Assembly: GCA_965153455.1 (NCBI GenBank)
Contig: OZ234502.1
Span: 8,339,495-8,403,494, forward strand
DNA: 64,000 nt
From: Sphagnum compactum
Taxonomy: Eukaryota > Bryophyta > Sphagnopsida > Sphagnales
Direction: 5' to 3'
Shown: piece by piece, positions 22,699-33,004 of the stretch
How the letters are laid out: each line of letters starts with the position of its first letter
Numbering within the stretch: the first letter of the stretch is position 1
Translations under genes and position numbers: made by a program
The notes under the pieces: generated by a model
Told to the model about the DNA's origin: nothing
Database searches by the model: none
What the model saw: only the letters and a program-made list of their open reading frames with translations

Positions 22699-22870
22699 AT
22701 CTTGATGTATTTTACGATTGCTAAAAAACATGTAGAACATTTATAATATGTTTTAGTAAGTTTTGACAAAACAAATAATTTACCAATAGAATGAAAAGTG
22801 AGTTTACACAAGAAAAGATGGATTTGTTGGGACTTGTTATGAAGGGAAGGAATGAGGCCCAACCCTAAAA

Positions 22871-23892
22871 AATTGGAAGCCTCAAAGACTTGAAGAAGTC
22901 AAAAATGTGTCAAATTTTTAAATCTCAATTCTACATGCAAATACATGTTGTTTGAAAATTGTGTTCAATAGATTACATAGCTTCATTTTTTGCTACGAAT
23001 GGAAACAAGTATGGGAAAATGGTGAGTCATGAGCTCTTCAATGTGTTGTTGATAATAGATCACAATCTTACATTATAACATACAAAATACATTTCAATTT
23101 TTTACATGTAACAAGAACAAAATAATATACAACACATGAACATTGCATACAAACATGTATGAGCTTCCATTTAATTATTGCAACATTGATGGAAGTTGGA
23201 AGTTACGAAAGTTTTGCAAAGATGGATTGTCATTGGCATGATCTCTTTTGGTAAAATCATGCATTTCTATAAGTCTAATTTGCTTGCAATTTTGTATTGC
23301 ACAAAAACATGGTTACCTTGATGTCACCTTCCAAACCAAAAACCAACATCATAGCACAAATGAAAATATAAGCTTAAGAAAAGAAAAAGGAAAGGTTGAA
23401 AATCAAACAATGCAAGGAATGTTAAACCTTGAAAATAGAAAAGAAGAGGGTTAAAAAATCCCTAAACAAATTGTAAAAACCATCAAAATTTGAAAGAGGT
23501 TTTCGTGTTACATGTGCTCTTCTTAGGTGAAATATGATTGGTGATAGGTGAGATTTAAGGAGAGAATATGTGTTCCTAGTTATTATTGGTGAATACATAC
23601 ACCATATACTCTACGAAAGAAGCCATTAGTTAGAAAGGGCCTCTTGAGAATTTCACCAATAGCCTAAGGCGCTTTTGACGTTTATATGAAAACCCACCCA
23701 CTTGTCTAAAATTTGCCATCATTATTTGATAGAGTTGGATGAAGTATCACAGGATAGAAATAATGTGTCAATTCTTGAAATCTCACGCTCATAGACTCAC
23801 TCTTAGAAAGACAAGGATGGGGGACTAAATGCATGTGAGCACTAGTGTATAAATGTGGGTTTGTCTCAAAGTAGTTTATATGGAAACTTGCC
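22871..23892. other. Tail of unit 1, no supported gene
   Basis: AT-rich non-coding sequence collinear with about 53575-54585 of unit 2. Homology ends near 23892. Confidence 0.6.
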
Positions 23893-24184
23893 AAAATAGA
23901 AATTTCTATTTTGAATTGCCTCATCAAGTTTCACTCTTTTTTTTTTTTGGGGGGGTGTCATGGGCCAGTCAAATTGGCTCATGTTGACCAAAAAAAGAGA
24001 AAAGTTAATCTTGGGAGGCACCCGAATCTACTTAACAAAAACTTGACTACTGTATGTCCCCAAATATCTGCCCCTAGCATTAGCCTAGGCCAAAAATCAT
24101 AACTTACACTTTCCAAAGTCGAAATTCCAGACTTCCCAAAACTCATTGGTGTGCCACATGATGTCTCTGCTGCACAGCAGTGGA
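23893..24184. other. Start of single-copy spacer
   Basis: Sequence not found elsewhere in the window. A T12G7 homopolymer pair lies near 23938. No gene was found. Confidence 0.6.
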
Positions 24185-24555
24185 AAAAATTAAACAGGCA
24201 AAAGGAAATGAATGCAGTCAGTACAAAAGTACTGCAGCCTGAGCGCTCCCATTAGCTGCATGACACACCTATTTACAACAAAACCCTACTACTTACTTGG
24301 TGAAAGAGCGCATAATATTAAACAGGCAGAAGGTAATGAATGCACTCAGTTCAAAAGTACGGGAGCCTGAGCCTTCCCATTGGCTGCATGACATTCCTAT
24401 TTCCAATAAAACCCTATTACTTACTGGGTGAAAGAGCAGAAAATATTAAACAGGCCAAAGGAAATGAATGCACTCAGTTGAAAACTCCTGCTGATGCAGC
24501 AGTAAGAAATTTGTGCTGACTGCATTCATTTCCTTCGGCCTGTTTAATATTTTCC
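24185..24555. repeat. Short tandem array ending in a fold-back
   Basis: Two full units of about 126 bp (24185-24312, 24313-24438) and a partial third (from 24439) start with an AATATTAAACAGGC-like word. The third carries an inverted partner: 24439-24475 pairs with 24518-24555 around a 42-nt loop containing CTGCTGATGCAGCAG. A further copy of the arm is at about 25974-26013. It resembles debris of fold-back (MITE-like) elements. Confidence 0.7.
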
Positions 24556-26083
24556 GTAGGTACCCACCTGAGTGCCTTTCATTATTATTATCGTGGCCTA
24601 GTGTCAGTTTAGGGTACCCTGGGAAGTAAGTGAGTTGGCGATCTGCACAATAGGACTTAGTGAAATTTGGTCAGAACTAAAAGATGTGAGCAGGAGAAGT
24701 TGGACTCCCATTGTAAACTAGCTACTGGTTGGAGCCTATTGTCTAAATAAGGTGATTTCACACTTGTTTTCCTCATGTTGTGAGGACTTGAGCCCACTTT
24801 TATTCCTGGAAAAACACTTTCCATATTTTGTTCCCACTTTTTTTTTCTCCACAACTTGCAAAAAGTCACCTGAGAAAGCGTTGCTTCTTATTTGTTAGAA
24901 CCAATGTTTGCTGGTTGTTCATTTTTCAGAGAACCTCTGATCAAGGTTTTGACACTTTAAAAAGTTCATTGGTTTTCCAGGTGTGGGTCTGAGCTATTCT
25001 TTCAGTTTTGGCATCATTTTTCAAATTCAATAACCTCCAGGCTCGATTTGCAAACAGGGTCCAGTTCCATGACACATTACACACTATTTGAGATTGAAAA
25101 TTGTTTAGGTATGAAATCTTATAACAAATACACTTGGAATCCTAAAGGTACCAAGTTTGACAACAAATTGGAACGAAATATTTAATTATAAACAATACAA
25201 AACAAATCATGTTTCTTACCTAAAGAACCTTACCCTCTTCTGGAAAACACTTATTCACGAATGCGATTCTAGAAAAAGGTTAGTTCCATGGTCTGGTCTG
25301 AAGTGTCGATTCCATCAAAGGGGAGTGATTCGAGTCCAGGTCACAATAACCTTACCCATAACCTCTCAATTTAACACTTAAATCAGAATGACCTGCTAAC
25401 ACTAGTTAGATCCTTGGAAAAAAATATTAGAGTAAAACTAGAGCAATGTGTTATTATGTGCAAAATTTCATCCACCTAAGAGTAGGTCATTTGTTTCCAT
25501 GGTGAACTTTATGGAAAATGTGAACTCCTGCCTTAGTTACCAAATAGCATCGGTATTTGCTCCACAAAAGGCCCAGGAGGGCATTACCAAAAAAGAGCTC
25601 GGATTCGCCTTTCAGGAATGCCATCGCCCAAGCAGGCTTTACCCTGCATGAAATGCTGTAATATGTTGTGTATACAACCCAATCGTGTGGCACAAAATAA
25701 ATAATATAAGTTAGACCTAAATAATATTATTATCAAACTGTTATTGACTGTGCGTACCTAAAGTGTATCTTTATGAATTAGTTGAGGTGCCGCCCAAAAA
25801 ATTTCCAACTTGAAGAGAATTAGTAGGGGGAAATTGAAGGTGCCTGTGGGTGCTAGTTCAATCCTGGCCCAATCTGGCTAAGCCTGACCTGACTCCTAGA
25901 GGGAAGGGAAATAGTGTTTAGAGGTGGAAAGTGAGACAAATGGGCAGACTGGAGCAAATATTTTCAATGAGCGAAAATATTACACAGGCCAAAGGAAATT
26001 GAATGCAGTCAGTACAAAAGTACTGCTCTACTGATTCTAGGCCACGGTAATAATAATGAAATGCAGTCAAGTGGGTACCCTAC
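24556..26083. repeat. Spacer flanked by a distant inverted repeat
   Basis: The segment 24556-24602 (GTAGGTACCCACCTG ... CGTGGCCTAG) returns inverted at about 26037-26083 (TAGGCCACGG ... GTGGGTACCC), about 1.4 kb away. The order of the two arm types differs between the ends, so this is not a simple element with terminal inverted repeats. No coding sequence between them is supported. Confidence 0.5.
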
Positions 26084-27330
26084 TGACTAACAGCTACCTA
26101 CCATTTAATAGAGGGAGCCACAGAAGGTGCTGTCCTAAAGAAACTTCAAGGACCTTCCAACCAGCGTTTTGTTTTGTGGCGAAATTTCGCCACTTGGGCA
26201 CGAAAAAAAAAAGGGCTGATGACTCTAACAAAGAGAATTTTGGGAATTAAAAAAAATTAGCCTTATCTTGAGGAAAATAAGCTCGAAGTCGCCAGATTTA
26301 GACAGTGTATTGCTGTACGTCGCCAGAATTAGGCAGGATTCCGAATAAATCCACTTGCCCAATAGGACAGTCACCATTTACTGCTAATTAATGGTGAGGA
26401 TCCTAGCCAGTGCACCTACATGATGAATTTGAAAAATAACCGTGCTTCCAACCAAAGAAACACAAACAAGAAAGAAAACAAACCCTAAAACAAAGGCAAT
26501 GCTTCACTGGAAGTGAATATTGTGGCAAATCTGGATATAAACCAGATATGAAGTAGAAATCAAGTAAACCTGTAGGTGAGCCGGGATAGGGGAGGAGTAC
26601 GAAACAAACCATAGTGATAAAGAGCATGCCCATTCTCTTAAGTACCGGATTTTGTCCTCCCACTGTTTGGAGAAGGCAGATTAAGTTAAATTATGCTCCT
26701 TAGGAGCGTTTTTTTTTCCAATTTTGTCATGTAAAGGTGGTGATCAGCTCTAAGATGATTTAGCTAGATTTGGCGATTAAAAACTTGAAATAAATTTTTC
26801 GTAGCCTCCTTTTGTATTTTTGACATCCAACCAGAACTTAGTGTAGCATTTGGCAATTTTTTTTAAAATTTGGAATTTTGGCGACTTAAGTAATTTTAAA
26901 AACACCTAAATTTCGCCAGTTTGAAAAAAAAATCCGCTATTCAACAAATCACTCGTCCTCCACCATGACATATTACTATTTTGTTAAATTATGGATTGAA
27001 GACAACGACATGTTAAGTAGTGATGACTTTTTGATGACATTTATGCAATTTAAGAACTCTCAAAAGTGGCAATCTTCCCTCATAATCCTTTATGTCTTCT
27101 TAATGGGTTCCTCAAAGGCCTACCCATCACAAGCTTGTCTACCGAACCATACGGGGGGACTTGCTTTCATGAGCGGTAACATGAATCAGATGTCGAAAGC
27201 TGAAGTTTTGTAAAGTTGGGTGGCGTGTAATTTTAAATAATTTAAATAACGTACAAAGCCTGAAGTGCAGGAAGAATTATACCCACCAATTCAGTGAATT
27301 ATCTGACAAAGAAGTGTGGGCTTCTTTACA
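26084..27330. other. Spacer with an 18-bp perfect palindrome
   Basis: GTGGCGAAATTTCGCCAC at 26176-26193 is a perfect palindrome. Related words (TTTGGCGA, TTTCGCCAG, GTCGCCAGA) recur at about 26290, 26320, 26770 and 26878-26920, suggesting a decayed small element of about 750 bp. No gene is supported. Confidence 0.45.
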
Positions 27331-27339
27331 GTGTGTGCT

Positions 27340-27373
27340 CAATTGTGTTGCCGTTGCCTAGGCAACACAATTG
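27340..27373. promoter_or_regulatory. 13-bp perfect inverted repeat upstream of the ankyrin gene
   Basis: CAATTGTGTTGCC (27340-27352), an 8-nt loop, then GGCAACACAATTG (27361-27373). It lies about 220 bp before the first proposed ATG and about 35 bp before a TATA-like word. It could be a dimeric factor site or a hairpin. Confidence 0.45.
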
Positions 27374-27406
27374 TGTAGACACGACAGAATATGCCATTTT
27401 TTTTCC

Positions 27407-27510
27407 TATAATAAGCAGGTCTGCCTCCTTCCACCCGCGTTCACAGTTTACTTGCCTTACTTGCATGTCCTGCCCAGAGCCTTCCCTCTCCTCCTCCTAC
27501 TATCGTTCTG
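27407..27510 (+). promoter_or_regulatory. Putative core promoter and pyrimidine patch
   Basis: TATAATA at 27407-27413 is followed by pyrimidine-rich stretches (TCTGCCTCCTTCCACC and CCTTCCCTCTCCTCCTCC), as often seen around plant transcription starts. Transcription probably begins near 27435-27500, upstream of the ATG at 27592. No start-site evidence is available. Confidence 0.4.
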
Positions 27511-27591
27511 TTCACGTGAAGGACCGTCACCAGATTCTCAAGCTTGCTTTGACAGGGTCTAGAAGGATTCAGAGTTCGCCTAGTGGTGAAG

Positions 27592-27816
27592 ATGTCGACG
27601 ATCCCTGAAATTGTTCCATTTTCTGAAACGATCAGCCAGACGGCCCAAGAAGGTTTGGGAGCTGGGGGCCAAGTGATCGCGAAGTCGGAGATGCCTGAAA
27701 TTGGACATTCTGGTGAGACCAGCGAGCCGGGCCAAGAAGGTTTGAGAGTTGGCCAAGATGTGAGGATGTCGACGATGCCTGAAGTTGGACAATCTGATGT
27801 CGAAACTAGCCAACCG
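27592..27816 (+). CDS. Proposed first coding exon of the ankyrin gene
   Basis: 75 codons from ATG at 27592 to CCG before the donor GTTTGT. The block is less AT-rich than its surroundings and made of three imperfect repeats (31, 27 and 17 codons), each with a MPEIG- or MPEVG-like core, ET.S and QEGL words. The segment is acidic and probably disordered. A donor four bases further on (27821) would put it in phase with the block at 28581. Confidence 0.55.
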
Positions 27817-30800
27817 GTTTGTTTCTACTCCTTTTCCCGGGTTCACTTCAGTTCGTTTCCTCGGAGAATGATTAAGTTGCAGTTTTGGGGTCTACGTTTA
27901 TTGGAAGTATGTATTATGTACACACAATAGTACTAACAGAAGTTAGTGTCGGAAGAGTGGCTTTTATGCATGTATCCTGTTTTGGGGTGTTCTCTGTTGT
28001 TCTATAATGTTCCAACCATACTTCCCAGAGGCAGGCGATGCTCATTGGTTTATATAGTTTTGGAGTTGTCATGATTTTGAGCAGCTTGAGTTATTCATGT
28101 CTTAGGATGTCTCAGGCTTTAATAGTATATCCAGAGATATTTTGGTGGTTCGAGCTATTTCTCAGAAATGTGGAGGCCAACCTTCTGGCATATGCTCTAT
28201 GCCCGAGTTCCCTTCTCGTATGTTCATCTACTGGTTTTACAAACCGTATGCTATGTTCCGATGCAGGTCGTGAGTGGATCAACATCAGAAATGAGGTACC
28301 CACTTTTATACCAATGCTTTTTCCATTTTGTGAAGCCCTTCGATGTCTTGATATCTATCCATATTTTAAAATGAAAACTTAGCTCATATTTTTATATTAT
28401 GTCATAAGCTAGATTACGAACTGTAGGCGAGGATTTCAGTTGAGCTAGTTGAAAGTCTGCCTTGCCAGTAGTTGGAAGCATGACTGTACTGATCCTACAA
28501 AAAGTCAATTAGTTGTCATGGTGGGCTCTCATGTACTGACGCTTCTATCGGATGAATCTGTTGCTAAAGTGTGGGTGCAGCATTTGACTGCGATCTGAAG
28601 TCCGAGCAAATGGGCGGGGTGCATTCGAAAGGACAATCAAGTGATGCGGCAACTCAGAATCCAAACGGGTACGCATCTTCTTAGCAGTCAATGAATGTAT
28701 GTCGCACATGTATACAACAATGAAATTCAATCTATTTTTCATTCTTACAACTATGCCATTTTACAAACTTTGTATCTGAAACTAAAATTCTTTCTTTCAC
28801 AACCTTCAAATTTGTCAAAATTACTTAACCAAGATCACTGTGGTGATTGCACATTTGGGCCCAGTGCTAACTTTAGGGATCCCACATCTCTAGACTATTG
28901 TGAAGACTACAGCATTTTCTTTCTCCTAATGATGAACGGCCTTCAATGCGTGATGTCCTTTGGTTTGAAGTGTAATTGTTGTATTACAGGTTGGATGAGA
29001 TGCTAACTGCGGGCACAAAACTGCACTCAGTCTCGGAAAAGAAGAGTGTGGAAGTTGAGCTATTGGAAGCCTCTAAGGGTTCTGAGTGGTTTGATGCAAT
29101 AGAGAACAAGAATTGCAAGTTGCTTTTGCAGCTCTTTAGATCTGATCGTAGCCTATGGGTACAGACAGGTCTCAAGGGTCGAAGTGTACTGCATGTAGCA
29201 GTCATACAGGGATGTTCGGAATTGGTGCGTGAACTTCACTATTATGAGGGCGATTTGGTTCCATGCGGGAAATACTGGCAGACTCCATTTGAGTTTCTGT
29301 GGGTAAATGCGAGGGATGGGAGATTGAAAGATGCCTCTGCTGAAGACATATGGCTTGTTATGGAGGGACCAAGGAGGGATCCTTCTTTTCCCCGGTCTCG
29401 GGATTATTACATACAATCACATGTTATGTGCAGGATGCCTGTTGACAGTGAAGACAGTGAAATGTTGAGCTTACGTAAAGCTATAAGCTCCATCGCCATT
29501 AAACAGAACTTCGTGATGGACGAGAATGATGTGGATTTTAACTTTGAGAATGTTGAGCGCAAGGAATTGTACGTTCATATGGCGTGTAGTAGGTTGCGAT
29601 ATATCCACGGACACTACAAAGAAGGTCGGGATCAGATAGTCGGGTTCATAATTGCAGTATTAAAAGATTTGTCCCAAAGAGATTTGTGTGGGACAAATCT
29701 TCTAAAGAGATTGTGCAATCAAAAGGATGCGCAAGGTAGAACATTCTTACAAGTTTTTGTTCTCTGGAACGGAGGATACAGCGACGAGGGCAGCAGAACG
29801 TTCGAGAGTATGTTAAAAATCTTGCCGGAGGCGTGTGTAATTAGCCGCGACAAAGCTGGAAGGACGGTATTACATTGGGCTGTGGCTCATACGTCCTATT
29901 GGGCGGTGAAGGCTCTCTTGGAAAGTGGAAAAGCTGGACCTGATATTACTTTCGAGACCGTGAGTATTGGGCAAATTACCGCGTTCCATTTAATTATACT
30001 CTATGAGGATTTTCTGCCGTATCATTATGAACTTCTTTTGAAAGACTTCCTGAAAAATGACTTTTGCATACTCAGAGGGAAACTTGGCGATTTTTATGCA
30101 GTGTCCAATCGCCAAGATCCTCTACTATGGGCCATGCTAATGGGTCGGAACAATTTCGTGAAGGATGTCATGAAATCAGAGGTAATATGTCCCACCTTTG
30201 TACATCACTAACTTGCACACTGATTTGTTCAATTGTGTAACAAACTTTAAATCTTGAAAGAGTGACAAAGGAAATGCATTAAGATATTCATGTTATAAAA
30301 ATGTTTTAGGAATCGGAAATATGCTTGGTCCATTACCACTTGGGCTCTGAAATAATCTAAATTAACCGATGTGACAATTGTTTTTCGAAAGATCATAAAC
30401 TAAAATAAGAGAATATGGTCTTTAAATTTAATGTGTCTTATTTATTTGACTAAAATAAAACATTGAGACTTTTGTTTTTAACTCAACATTGAATGATGTG
30501 AATTTTTTTTAAAAATTAATTAGTTAATTAGCATTGGGGTGAAATTTTGTGCCTCACCTGGAATTTCCTAAGTGATGCATTTTTTCCAATGTATAAAATT
30601 GTCACACAAGAAATGGAGTATTTTAGGATATTTCTACAAAGGTGATTTTTTTGGCAAAATCTTACCTTAATGAAAATTAGGTTAGATAATGGCCATTGAT
30701 CAATCCCTTCTTGCCACCACCTTCCACCCTAGTAGGTGCACACAATGGTCATCATGTAGTATGTATCTACAACATGGAAATAAAATGAACATGTTAACAT

Positions 30801-32010
30801 CTATAAAGACCATGGATATGAAATGTTCCCTGTAAAGCTTTCAATAAAAGATACATAACACTTGCAAATATGGTGAGCATGTAAGTTATGCATAAAATAA
30901 TATTGAAGATTGCTGATTAAAGTAGTTTATTAAATGGTGTCCATGTTGCACTAAAAGACTTTTACACTTTCATTTGTACTGCAGGAGTGCAAGGAAGTTT
31001 ACAAAGAAAATGAACTTTTATCAATGGCTGCTTTTTCAGGAAATGTTGAAATTTTACAACTTCTCTTGCAAAAGGAGGATGTTGATAAATTGAATGTTTT
31101 TTGTCATTCATTTCAAGCTCCACCCCTACATCTTGCGGTAAGAGAAATGCTACGTCGGCGTCATGTAACTCCCCGAGCTTTTGATGATTGGGTTCATTGT
31201 AATGACTTCATAAGTATAAACTTATTGGAGAAAAAGTTGCGTGGAAAAGATAGTGGAATTGCCAATACAGATAAATCTACATATGGTGTTCAGAAAATAA
31301 ATGCATATCAATACAATGCAAGAAAAGCATGTGCCAACTTATTATTGCAAGCCGGTGCAGACATATTGACAATAGACAAGCTCCAGTGCATGGCAGATCC
31401 TGGACCATACGCACCTGATGAAGCAAGAGTATGGTGGTACGAATTGGTTGCAAAAGAAACTCTCAACATCAAAAATGACTTAAATGCCGCTGGGACTGGA
31501 ACTGCCGTAGTAGCAACTCTTGTCGCAACGGCATCCTTTGTGGGTCCATTGCAACCACCCCTTAATTATGTAGCAATGTTGTCTGGAACAGCCACTGTAG
31601 ATGCTGGGGTACAAGTAACAGAGTTACTAATCAAAGTATTTCTAGTGAGCAATAGTTTGTCATTTTATCTTGCCATCACATCTATCATGTTAGCCATTAT
31701 GCCATCTCTTCCTATTCCAAAAGAGGGTCTTGTGTTTGGGCCATGTGATGACCTAAAACGAAGTCGAAGGACCATATCCATAGCCATAGGGATGCTTTTA
31801 GCATCCATTATTAGTGTGCTTATTTCTTTTGCAGCTTCTTCACTTGTAGTGATACCTTTGCAGCATCGAGGGCTAATGGCTTATAGTACATCAATAGGTG
31901 GATTAATATGTTGTATAGGGATTTTTTTCTTTTTTTTACGTTTTTTGAGATTGATTTGCCCTCGAAATACTTTCATTAAAATGTTGTACCAAAGGATTGG
32001 TAAACTTTAA
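27592..32010 (+). CDS. ACD6/ITN1-like ankyrin-repeat PGG membrane protein gene (spans introns)
   Basis: The only ankyrin gene in the window with its 5' end. Proposed coding blocks are 27592-27816 (or -27820), 28581-28668, 28990-30181 and 30985-32010. The last three join in frame with GT-AG introns. The link from the first block is unsettled: the better donor at 27817 leaves the wrong phase, a weaker one at 27821 fits, and the ATG at 28610 is an alternative start. From that ATG the protein is about 758 residues. It has an N-terminal region, ankyrin repeats across the third and fourth blocks, and a four-helix membrane domain related to PGG (Pfam PF13962). Known relatives such as Arabidopsis ACD6 act in defence and cell death at membranes; that role here is inference. 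Confidence 0.8.
28581..28668 (+). CDS. Short internal coding exon of the ankyrin gene
   Basis: It starts after a CAG acceptor at 28578-28580 and ends at the donor GTACGC (28669). The frame is open and includes an ATG at 28610 (MGGVHSKGQSSDAATQNPN). It leaves phase 2, and the first base of the next exon completes a glycine codon before LDEML, so the junction with 28990 is consistent. Either an internal exon or the first coding exon. Confidence 0.6.
28990..30181 (+). CDS. Large ankyrin exon
   Basis: Begins after the acceptor TACAG at 28985-28989 and ends at GAG before GTAATA (30182), phase 0. It encodes 397 full codons. Ankyrin signatures are KGRSVLHVAVIQGCSELVREL near the start and AGRTVLHWAVAHTSYWAVKALLE later, plus weaker repeats (TPFEFLWVNARDG, QDPLLWAMLMGRNNFVKDV). 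This exon is single-copy in the window, unlike the terminal exon that follows. Confidence 0.85.
30182..30984 (+). other. Last intron of the ankyrin gene
   Basis: 803 bp with GTAATA donor and TACTGCAG acceptor. The segmental duplication joint maps to about 30354 inside it. The portion from 30663 looks identical to the window start. Confidence 0.85.
30985..32010 (+). CDS. Terminal exon copy 2, intact: ankyrin repeats plus four-helix PGG-like domain
   Basis: 341 codons and a stop, opening in phase 0 (ECKEVYKENELLSMAAF). Ankyrin-type helices are at about residues 14-45 and 114-130. The membrane part starts near residue 164 (NDLNAAGTGTAVVATLVAT) and has hydrophobic helices at about 172-195, 214-241, 263-293 and 301-324, ending in a basic tail. 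FLVSNSLSFYLAITSIMLAI corresponds to the conserved second helix of PGG proteins. It joins the exon at 28990-30181 in frame. Bases 30985-31897 look identical to copy 1. Confidence 0.88.
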   Translation, partial: ECKEVYKENELLSMAAFSGNVEILQLLLQKEDVDKLNVFCHSFQAPPLHLAVREMLRRRHVTPRAFDDWVHCNDFISINLLEKKLRGKDSGIANTDKSTYGVQKINAYQYNARKACANLLLQAGADILTIDKLQCMADPGPYAPDEARVWWYELVAKETLNIKNDLNAAGTGTAVVATLVATASFVGPLQPPLNYVAMLSGTATVDAGVQVTELLIKVFLVSNSLSFYLAITSIMLAIMPSLPIPKEGLVFGPCDDLKRSRRTISIAIGMLLASIISVLISFAASSLVVIPLQHRGLMAYSTSIGGLICCIGIFFFFLRFLRLICPRNTFIKMLYQRIGKL

Positions 32011-32067
32011 ACGTATCAGGATTTATCAACAAATTAGCTTTGAGCTCTAATTGATCTCAAGCACTTC

Positions 32068-33004
32068 ATGTGTGGTAGACTGCAACATCCATACTATGGT
32101 GAAAGAGAATTGAAGACAATATATGTTTGGTGGGTACTACTAGAGAATGGAACAAGAGAAGTATGCAAGGCCCTTCAATAGCCGATGGTATCAAATGGAA
32201 TTGTGAGCTTTGACTTTGGGATGGACTAGTTCATTAATGGTGAATCCATGACTTATGTAGATGGTAAGTACTTTTAATTATGTCAAGTAATTGGCATATC
32301 CTCTTTTAGTTTAAGCTCTTTTAATTGTCCCTTGTGCTTTCTTTAACATTAAAAGAATAGGTGATTTCAATAGTTTCATTACCCATCAAATGTGTACTTT
32401 ACATATCTCTGTTCTAAATTATTACTTTTTGGTCCAAGTAGGAAAACCTAATGTGTTGCCAGGATGTTATTGCAACTTTGTCATTATGAGGAATGAAATT
32501 AAATATAAAATTGTGGATTTTTTGGAATATTCCAAATGATGGTAGCAAGTAAGTTGCCCAAGTATTCTTTGGAAAATTTCAAATGATGGTATCAAGCAAG
32601 TTGCCCAAGTGTGCAATGGTTATGAATAGATTTTGACTAAATTCACTATTTGTTGTCTAGTTCACAGATTCTATACACGTCTTTTTCAATCATTACCAAT
32701 TGTCATGGAATCTTCTTGTGTAGTGGTCGTTTTTACCTATTTGTACGAAAGCTTAACCTCGTGAATTCATTGTGATAAAGATTGAAAAGAAACATATTAT
32801 TGTGTTCATTTACCAACGTGGCATTGTTTTCTTTAGGCTAATCCTGTAGTCATGTGTTTTGTGTATTTGAGTGAAGGTACCTTGGAGCTTCCAAGGCAAA
32901 ACATTGGAACATGGAAATCTGCAACTATGAAGGAAGATTTTAATATTCCAAGAAGGAAGTATAATGGTGTGTCCAACAAACATGGGGAATATACAATGTT
33001 TTAG
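32068..33004 (+). pseudogene. Unrecognised two-block coding remnant, copy 2
   Basis: Counterpart of 1433-2368. The first block starts at ATG 32068 and has two in-frame TAGs, one of them new relative to unit 1. The second block ends at TAG 33002-33004 and reads STMKEDFN-like in place of SAIMKENFN. Decay in both units argues that it is not under strong constraint. Confidence 0.4.

Larger units (their letters stand above)
18764..22870 (+). pseudogene. Ty3/gypsy retrotransposon gag-pol remnant, copy 1
   Basis: Decayed coding segments lie in gag-pol order. A lysine-rich 85-codon ORF (18764-19021) has an uncertain role. A gag-like block (about 19433-19973) contains VEVFLETHHLKLDNKW. It is followed by a CCHC zinc knuckle (20205-20246), protease-like sequence in two copies (about 20299-20588 and 21547-21906), and reverse transcriptase (22383 to about 22760) with MCIDYCALNKITIKSNYPL and a YIDD box at 22687-22698. 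Stops and frameshifts separate the parts. No RNase H, integrase or LTRs were recognised. The RT wording and order are those of Ty3/gypsy elements. A reverse-strand hAT fragment separates the two protease copies. Confidence 0.8.
1..23892 (+). repeat. Segmental duplication unit 1 (left end outside window)
   Basis: Base 1 aligns without a gap to 30663, and collinearity with unit 2 continues to about 23892, where unit 2 (about 54583) instead jumps into sequence homologous to the intron at 30354. The first 1,235 bases look identical to 30663-31897. The rest differs by scattered substitutions of a few percent by eye and by discrete insertions or deletions. Unit-specific changes are a ycf1 insertion at 16907-17913, a 0.7-kb tandem repeat at 12678-14068 and a frame-breaking insertion near 1236. 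Confidence 0.95.

Noticed and set aside
24556-26083. Complete transposon with terminal inverted repeats
   Set aside because: The inverted arms are in permuted order, no target duplication was found and no coding sequence lies between.
28267-28295. 29-nt candidate exon between AG and GTACCC in the ankyrin gene
   Set aside because: Including it after the first exon puts the next exon out of frame and meets a stop.
28038-28382. 114-codon forward ORF between the first two coding blocks
   Set aside because: No domain, no splice sites that keep the gene in frame; best read as intron.
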